DNA of 8,450 nucleotides. Origin: Clostridia bacterium (lineage in GTDB: Bacteria > Bacillota > Clostridia > Christensenellales > Aristaeellaceae). Below the pieces are notes generated by a model. That model made no database searches. It saw only the letters and a program-made list of their open reading frames with translations, and was not told the DNA's origin. Positions within the stretch are counted from its first letter, which is position 1, and the number at the start of each line of letters is the position of its first letter. The translations under genes and the position numbers were made by a program. The stretch covers positions 1 through 8,450 of the forward strand of contig JAUNBY010000119.1 of assembly GCA_030526935.1 (NCBI GenBank), given 5' to 3'. Shown piece by piece: positions 5,416 to 8,450 of the stretch.

Positions 5416-6417
5416 ATGGCTAAACTTTATTTTCGCTATGGGGCGATGGGTTCGTCAAAGACCGCCAACGCCATTATGGTCAGGTACAATTACATGGAAA
5501 GAGGGCAGTCCGCGCTTATCGTCAAGCCCCTTCTTGAAAAGCGCGACGGGGACAATATGGTAAGGTCGCGCTCGGGGCTTTGCGCGCCATGCGAGTATGT
5601 GGAAAACCTCGACAATATAGACGTGAGCAAATACGATTGCCTCATAGTGGACGACGCTCAGTTCATGACGAAGGAACAGGTGGAAACGCTGTGCGAAATC
5701 GTCGATGTGAAGAACGTGCCCGTCATATGCTATGGACTCAGAGCCGACTTCCTGGGGAATCTGTTTCCGGGAAGCCAGTGGCTGCTCGCCTGGGCCGACG
5801 CGATCGAGGAGGTCAAGACCATCTGCTGGTGCGGCAAAAAGGCCACCTGCAACGCGAGAATAAACAACGGCGAGGTCGTAAGAACGGGCGAGCAGATAAT
5901 GCTCGGAGGGAACGAGAAATACGTGAGCCTTTGCCGCAAACACTTTCGCGAGGGCAACCTCGGCGGTCGCGAGATCAGGCGCATAGACGCCGATAAAAAG
6001 CGCTTTCTCGCGCTGCTTCTCGAAGCGGATCCGTTCGAGGAGATGATCGATAAATACCTCGACGACGGCGAGATGTACGTGCTTTTCGAAAACGGAAATA
6101 CCGTCGCCGTCGCCGTCGTCGTGGACTACGGGGACGAATGCGAAATCAAAAACATCGCCGTTGATCCCAAATGCCAATTGCGAGGCTACGGTTCGTTCAT
6201 GATAAGGCATCTGGCGAGCGTTTACCGCCACAAAAAGCGGATGATCGTGGGTACCTCCGATTACGAAACCAACTTTTATAAAAAGCTGGGCTTCGTACCC
6301 TATGCCGTCAAAAAGGGCTTTTTCAGCGATTATCCCGAACCCGTATATGAAAATGGCGAACTGTTGACGGATATGACGATGCTGGCCATGGACCTGACCG
6401 CGGCCGGCGACGAGTGA
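5416..6417 (+). CDS. tdk: Thymidine kinase fused to a GNAT acetyltransferase
   Basis: Residues 1 to about 183 are a thymidine kinase of the TK1-like bacterial family, which phosphorylates thymidine to dTMP in salvage. Visible motifs are the P-loop GAMGSSKT (9-16), the Walker B-like LIVDDAQF (76-83), the zinc-site pairs Cys137/Cys139 and Cys173/His176, and the substrate-loop GGNEKYVSLCRKH. Two positions look unusual: Ser14 where GKS/GKT is common, and Asp80 where the catalytic Glu of the D-E-x-Q-F motif is expected. Typical enzymes end at about 190-200 residues, but this one continues as a GNAT domain (about 185-333). That part has core strands VAVAVVVDYGDECEIKNIAV, the acetyl-CoA loop QLRGYG (254-259) and NFYKKLGF. 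No stop, ribosome site or frame change separates the two parts. The start is 5 bp after the protease stop, with only a weak site (AAAGG, 5400-5404). The acetyl acceptor is unknown. Confidence 0.9.
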   Translation: MAKLYFRYGAMGSSKTANAIMVRYNYMERGQSALIVKPLLEKRDGDNMVRSRSGLCAPCEYVENLDNIDVSKYDCLIVDDAQFMTKEQVETLCEIVDVKNVPVICYGLRADFLGNLFPGSQWLLAWADAIEEVKTICWCGKKATCNARINNGEVVRTGEQIMLGGNEKYVSLCRKHFREGNLGGREIRRIDADKKRFLALLLEADPFEEMIDKYLDDGEMYVLFENGNTVAVAVVVDYGDECEIKNIAVDPKCQLRGYGSFMIRHLASVYRHKKRMIVGTSDYETNFYKKLGFVPYAVKKGFFSDYPEPVYENGELLTDMTMLAMDLTAAGDE

Positions 6418-6452
6418 ATCATCGATTTGGAGCCGGAGGTTTTTCTTTGAAG

Positions 6453-6477
6453 GAGGGTGACGGGATTTGTCGCCCTC
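6453..6477 (+). terminator. Stem-loop after tdk
   Basis: GAGGGTGAC (6453-6461) pairs with GTCGCCCTC (6469-6477), forming 9 pairs including one G-U around a 7-nt loop. It is followed by AT-rich sequence rather than a run of T, and by a 12-bp perfect palindrome ATTATTAATAAT (6481-6492). It lies 36 bp after the tdk stop and probably ends or attenuates the upstream operon. The strength is uncertain because the T-tract is poor. Confidence 0.45.
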
Positions 6478-6505
6478 TACATTATTAATAATTCGACCAT
6501 ATAAC
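6476..6505 (+). promoter_or_regulatory. Possible promoter for the WG-repeat gene
   Basis: TCTACA (6476-6481) and TATAAC (6500-6505) are separated by 18 bp and lie 57 bp before the ATG at 6562. Matches are 4 of 6 for the -35 and 5 of 6 for the -10. The -35 overlaps the end of the preceding stem-loop. Confidence 0.35.
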
Positions 6506-6561
6506 GCAACATTTTGTCCCTTCGCTTCGTCTTAACTGCAAACGCAAACGGGAGCATTCAT

Positions 6562-7905
6562 ATGTGGCGATTTAAAACGGTTATGGTTCTGGCGGCGATA
6601 TTTATCATGGTCCCGATCGCGGCGGCCGGCGCGGACTCGACTTTCATACTTTCGACGTCGGACAGCGACATGCTGGTCACGATGTCGGGAGAATTCATAA
6701 TCGAGAGGGGGGAGTATTCGCAGATAATCCCCCTCGTCGAGAGTCCTTCTATGGGTTCTATTTACACGGCCTATGATTCCGACGGGACGATATCGATTAT
6801 AGACGCGGGCGGTAAGGTTTTGAGCCGCGGCCAATACGATTCCGTGTACGAGATGGGCGACGGCGTGATATATGTGGTTGAATCGTCCCTGACCGGAGCT
6901 ATGGATTTAGATCTGAATGAAATACTCCCCTGCCGGTATACGCAGCTCGTGTACAACGGAACGGACGGCTTTCTGGCGCTGTCATCCGACCCCTACGACG
7001 AGCGCTCCGACGGGGTTTACTTTGTAGGAGAGGACGAGGTCGAGACCGCGACGGGCGCAAAGGTCTATTACGGGCTTGGCACGTTCTACGAGGGGCTTAT
7101 GACGGTGATCGACGCCTCGAATAACCGCATGGGCTATCTTGACGGACGCGGCGATTGGGCCATACCCTCGCAATACGAATACGCGGGAGAGTTCACCGGC
7201 GGCGCGGCTATAGCGGCTCTGGCGGCGGGCAGCGGCTTTATCGACATAAATGGCAACTGGCTCGTGACCCCGAAATACGCTCAGGTCTCCCGAAGCGGCG
7301 AAAGCGGCATAATTCTCGTTCAGGAGAACAACAGCGAGATAGTCCTGCTCGACCCCGAAACCTTTAGCCCCATACGCACCTTTACGGGGGAGGATATATT
7401 CTTCTCGGCGTATTACGATATGGACATAGCGATAATATACCTTGACGACTGCACGCTTATTTTAAACTCCGCCGGAGAGACGATAATGGAATGCGGGCTT
7501 GACGCCGAAATCGACGCGTGGCAGGAAATGGGCGGCCGGTTCGTCTTAAGGCAGGGCGATTGGGGCGAGAAGTGCGTATGGCTGTGCGACATGCAGGGCA
7601 ATCGCCTCACCGACGCCTATCAGTCGATCTGGCACATAGGAAACGACGGCGATGAAGCACTTTTCGCCTGCGCCTCCTTCGATGTCATAGACTACGTCGA
7701 TGTCGAAACCGCCTGGCACGACCGGGTCGCCGTCGATGACAGCTACAGCGTGGATGTCGTCAATTCCGGGGGCGAGACGGTTCTGAGCGGCCTTAACTGC
7801 GAAAGCCTCGAATACGACGAATGCGGGGCGCTGATATATACGACGTCGTCCGTGACCGGCGCCATGGATCTGTCGGGGAATGTCATAGTGGAGATTGAGC
7901 TATAG
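6562..7905 (+). CDS. Secreted WG-repeat-like protein, 447 residues
   Basis: This is an exported protein built from degenerate beta-rich repeats of the WG (KWG) type. Residues 1 to about 23 are a signal peptide (MWRFK, hydrophobic core, then AAAGA). The rest consists of about ten units with the pattern G-hydrophobic-D-x-x-G-x-hydrophobic-x-x-x-Y. The best two are MGYLDGRGDWAIPSQYEYAG and GFIDINGNWLVTPKYAQV. A TGAMDL unit appears near the start (6892-6909) and again at the very end (7852-7869). The start at 6562 is preferred over an in-frame TTG at 6514 because GGGAG (6550-6554) lies 7 nt upstream and it begins a clean signal peptide. WG proteins are thought to be binding or scaffold proteins at the cell surface, but no ligand can be assigned. 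The C-terminus ends in a repeat unit, and no anchoring motif is visible. Confidence 0.85.
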   Translation: MWRFKTVMVLAAIFIMVPIAAAGADSTFILSTSDSDMLVTMSGEFIIERGEYSQIIPLVESPSMGSIYTAYDSDGTISIIDAGGKVLSRGQYDSVYEMGDGVIYVVESSLTGAMDLDLNEILPCRYTQLVYNGTDGFLALSSDPYDERSDGVYFVGEDEVETATGAKVYYGLGTFYEGLMTVIDASNNRMGYLDGRGDWAIPSQYEYAGEFTGGAAIAALAAGSGFIDINGNWLVTPKYAQVSRSGESGIILVQENNSEIVLLDPETFSPIRTFTGEDIFFSAYYDMDIAIIYLDDCTLILNSAGETIMECGLDAEIDAWQEMGGRFVLRQGDWGEKCVWLCDMQGNRLTDAYQSIWHIGNDGDEALFACASFDVIDYVDVETAWHDRVAVDDSYSVDVVNSGGETVLSGLNCESLEYDECGALIYTTSSVTGAMDLSGNVIVEIEL

Positions 7906-7915
7906 AGATTAAATT

Positions 7916-7965
7916 TATATACGCCCCGCAGCCGCGTTACGGTTGATTGCGCGAGGCGTGATATA
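7916..7965 (+). terminator. Imperfect hairpin after the WG-repeat gene
   Basis: TATATACGCCCCGC (7916-7929) can pair with GCGAGGCGTGATATA (7951-7965), with one bulge and one mismatch, enclosing a 21-nt loop. It starts 10 bp after the stop. No T-tract follows on the plus strand, so it is only a candidate terminator or 3'-end stabiliser. Confidence 0.3.
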
Positions 7966-8012
7966 TCAAACGGGCCGCTTCGTTCCCCTGTATACGCAAC
8001 CCTCTGGTATAA

Positions 8013-8153
8013 CCGGGAGCGCAATGCGCTCCCCTACGCAAGCCGTGTAAATAAATGTGGACTTGACTGTCGCGAGAACGACTGCCCTTGCGCCGCCAAA
8101 CAAGTAAACTTACACAACAACGAACCCGTAGGGGCGTCGCATTGCGCGCCCGG
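8013..8153. repeat. Nested inverted-repeat (foldback) element with palindromic ends
   Basis: Two related palindromic units face each other. The left unit (8038-8013, read on the minus strand) and the right unit (8127-8153, plus strand) both start CGTAGGGG, share CGCATTGCGC and end CCCGG. The left core GGGAGCGCA-A-TGCGCTCCC is a perfect 9-bp inverted repeat, and the right core has one extra T. Two further inverted pairs are nested inside: GTGTAA (8045-8050) with TTACAC (8110-8115), and ACTTG (8061-8065) with CAAGT (8101-8105). All pairs are centred at about 8080-8083. The layout fits a REP-pair or MITE-like non-coding mobile element. No flanking target-site duplication is obvious and there is no coding sequence inside. 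Similar GTAGGGG palindromes are, from general knowledge, common dispersed elements in gut Firmicutes genomes. Confidence 0.6.
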
Positions 8154-8195
8154 ACTCACCGCGAGGCGTGGCCAGGTCAGTGCGCTGTCCAGATA

Positions 8196-8450
8196 CGGTT
8201 CACCCCCGCACGCGCGGGGAATACCCCGAAGCCCTTCATGTTGTTGAATTCGCCATTCGGTTCACCCCCGCACGCGCGGGGAATACTATGTTTTTGTCCG
8301 GTAAATCTAAACAATCCTGCGGTTCACCCCCGCACGCGCGGGGAATACGCGGATTTTTCCGTGTTCTGCGAGCCGGACGCTCGGTTCACCCCCGCACGCG
8401 CGGGGAATACGCTAGCAAACTATTTTGGAATTACAAAATCCGACGGTTCA
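8196..8450 (-). CRISPR. CRISPR array, type I-E-like repeats, truncated by the window edge
   Basis: Four identical complete 29-nt repeats lie at 8196-8224, 8258-8286, 8320-8348 and 8382-8410, and a fifth begins at 8444. Each starts CGGTTCACCCCCGC and ends GCGCGGGGAATAC, with a CCCCGC/GCGGGG stem. The four spacers (8225-8257, 8287-8319, 8349-8381, 8411-8443) are all 33 nt and unrelated to each other, giving an exact 62-nt period. The reverse complement (starting GTATTCCCCGCG, ending GGTGAACCG) resembles E. coli-type I-E repeats. The array is therefore probably transcribed on the minus strand, and its leader and cas genes should lie to the right, outside the window. The left flank is GC-rich and not leader-like, consistent with the old (trailer) end. 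No cas gene is present here. Confidence 0.95.

Noticed and set aside
6467..6535. Possible 22-codon leader peptide (TTG start) preceded by AAGGAGG at 6450-6456
   Set aside because: The ribosome site is partly locked in the stem-loop, the spacing is long at 10 nt, and no regulatory amino-acid run is present. It is probably a by-product of the hairpin sequence.
8349..8381. Self-targeting by spacer 3, which shares CCGGACGCT with 682-690
   Set aside because: Nine matching bases are expected by chance in a window this size, and the match does not extend further.
8411..8443. Inverted repeat ATTTTG/CAAAAT inside spacer 4
   Set aside because: It is short and AT-rich, it occurs in one spacer only, and it is likely a property of the protospacer rather than of the array.

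Overview
The window looks like chromosomal DNA of a Gram-positive, Firmicutes/Clostridia-type bacterium. The support is strong GGAGG-type ribosome sites, an nrdR gene, a PhoP/PhoR-like two-component pair, a clostridial-style thymidine kinase, secreted Ig-like and WG-repeat proteins, and frequent ATA and AGG codons in otherwise GC-rich genes. This is judged from sequence character only, so the exact lineage is uncertain. All complete genes lie on the plus strand. A possible divergent gene starts at the left edge on the minus strand, and a CRISPR array runs off the right edge.

Left region (1-903). A start codon with a good ribosome site at 16-33 on the minus strand suggests a gene leaving the window to the left. 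It appears to be served by two near-identical minus-strand promoters exactly 53 bp apart, with a leader of about 180 nt. A divergent 80-residue orphan protein (323-565) follows, ending in a GC hairpin. An AT-rich gap then carries the promoter of nrdR.

Central region (904-6417). nrdR (ribonucleotide reductase repressor) is followed 19 bp later by a winged-helix response regulator. The regulator overlaps a membrane histidine kinase by 4 bp. Then, 11 bp on, comes a secreted Ig-like/caspase-family protease gene broken by an apparent one-base frameshift in its Pro/Thr/Ala linker. It is followed 5 bp later by a thymidine kinase fused to a GNAT acetyltransferase. The tight spacing from 1397 to 6417 suggests one transcription unit joining signalling, an exported cysteine protease and nucleotide salvage. 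nrdR may head the same unit, which would put a dNTP regulator and a thymidine salvage enzyme in one cluster.

Right region (6418-8450). A hairpin separates the operon from a secreted WG-repeat-like protein (6562-7905). A non-coding stretch of about 290 bp follows, with an imperfect hairpin and a nested, symmetric foldback element of about 140 bp (8013-8153). The window ends in a CRISPR array with four complete identical 29-nt repeats and the start of a fifth, with an exact 62-nt period. The repeat resembles type I-E (E. coli-like) repeats. In that orientation the array reads leftward, with its leader and probably its cas genes to the right of the window.

Most notable are the thymidine kinase-GNAT fusion with altered active-site residues, the frameshifted secreted caspase downstream of a sensor kinase, the duplicated 53-bp minus-strand promoters sharing a GTAGACTTT motif, and the foldback element beside the CRISPR array. 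No new defence system can be demonstrated from this window alone.
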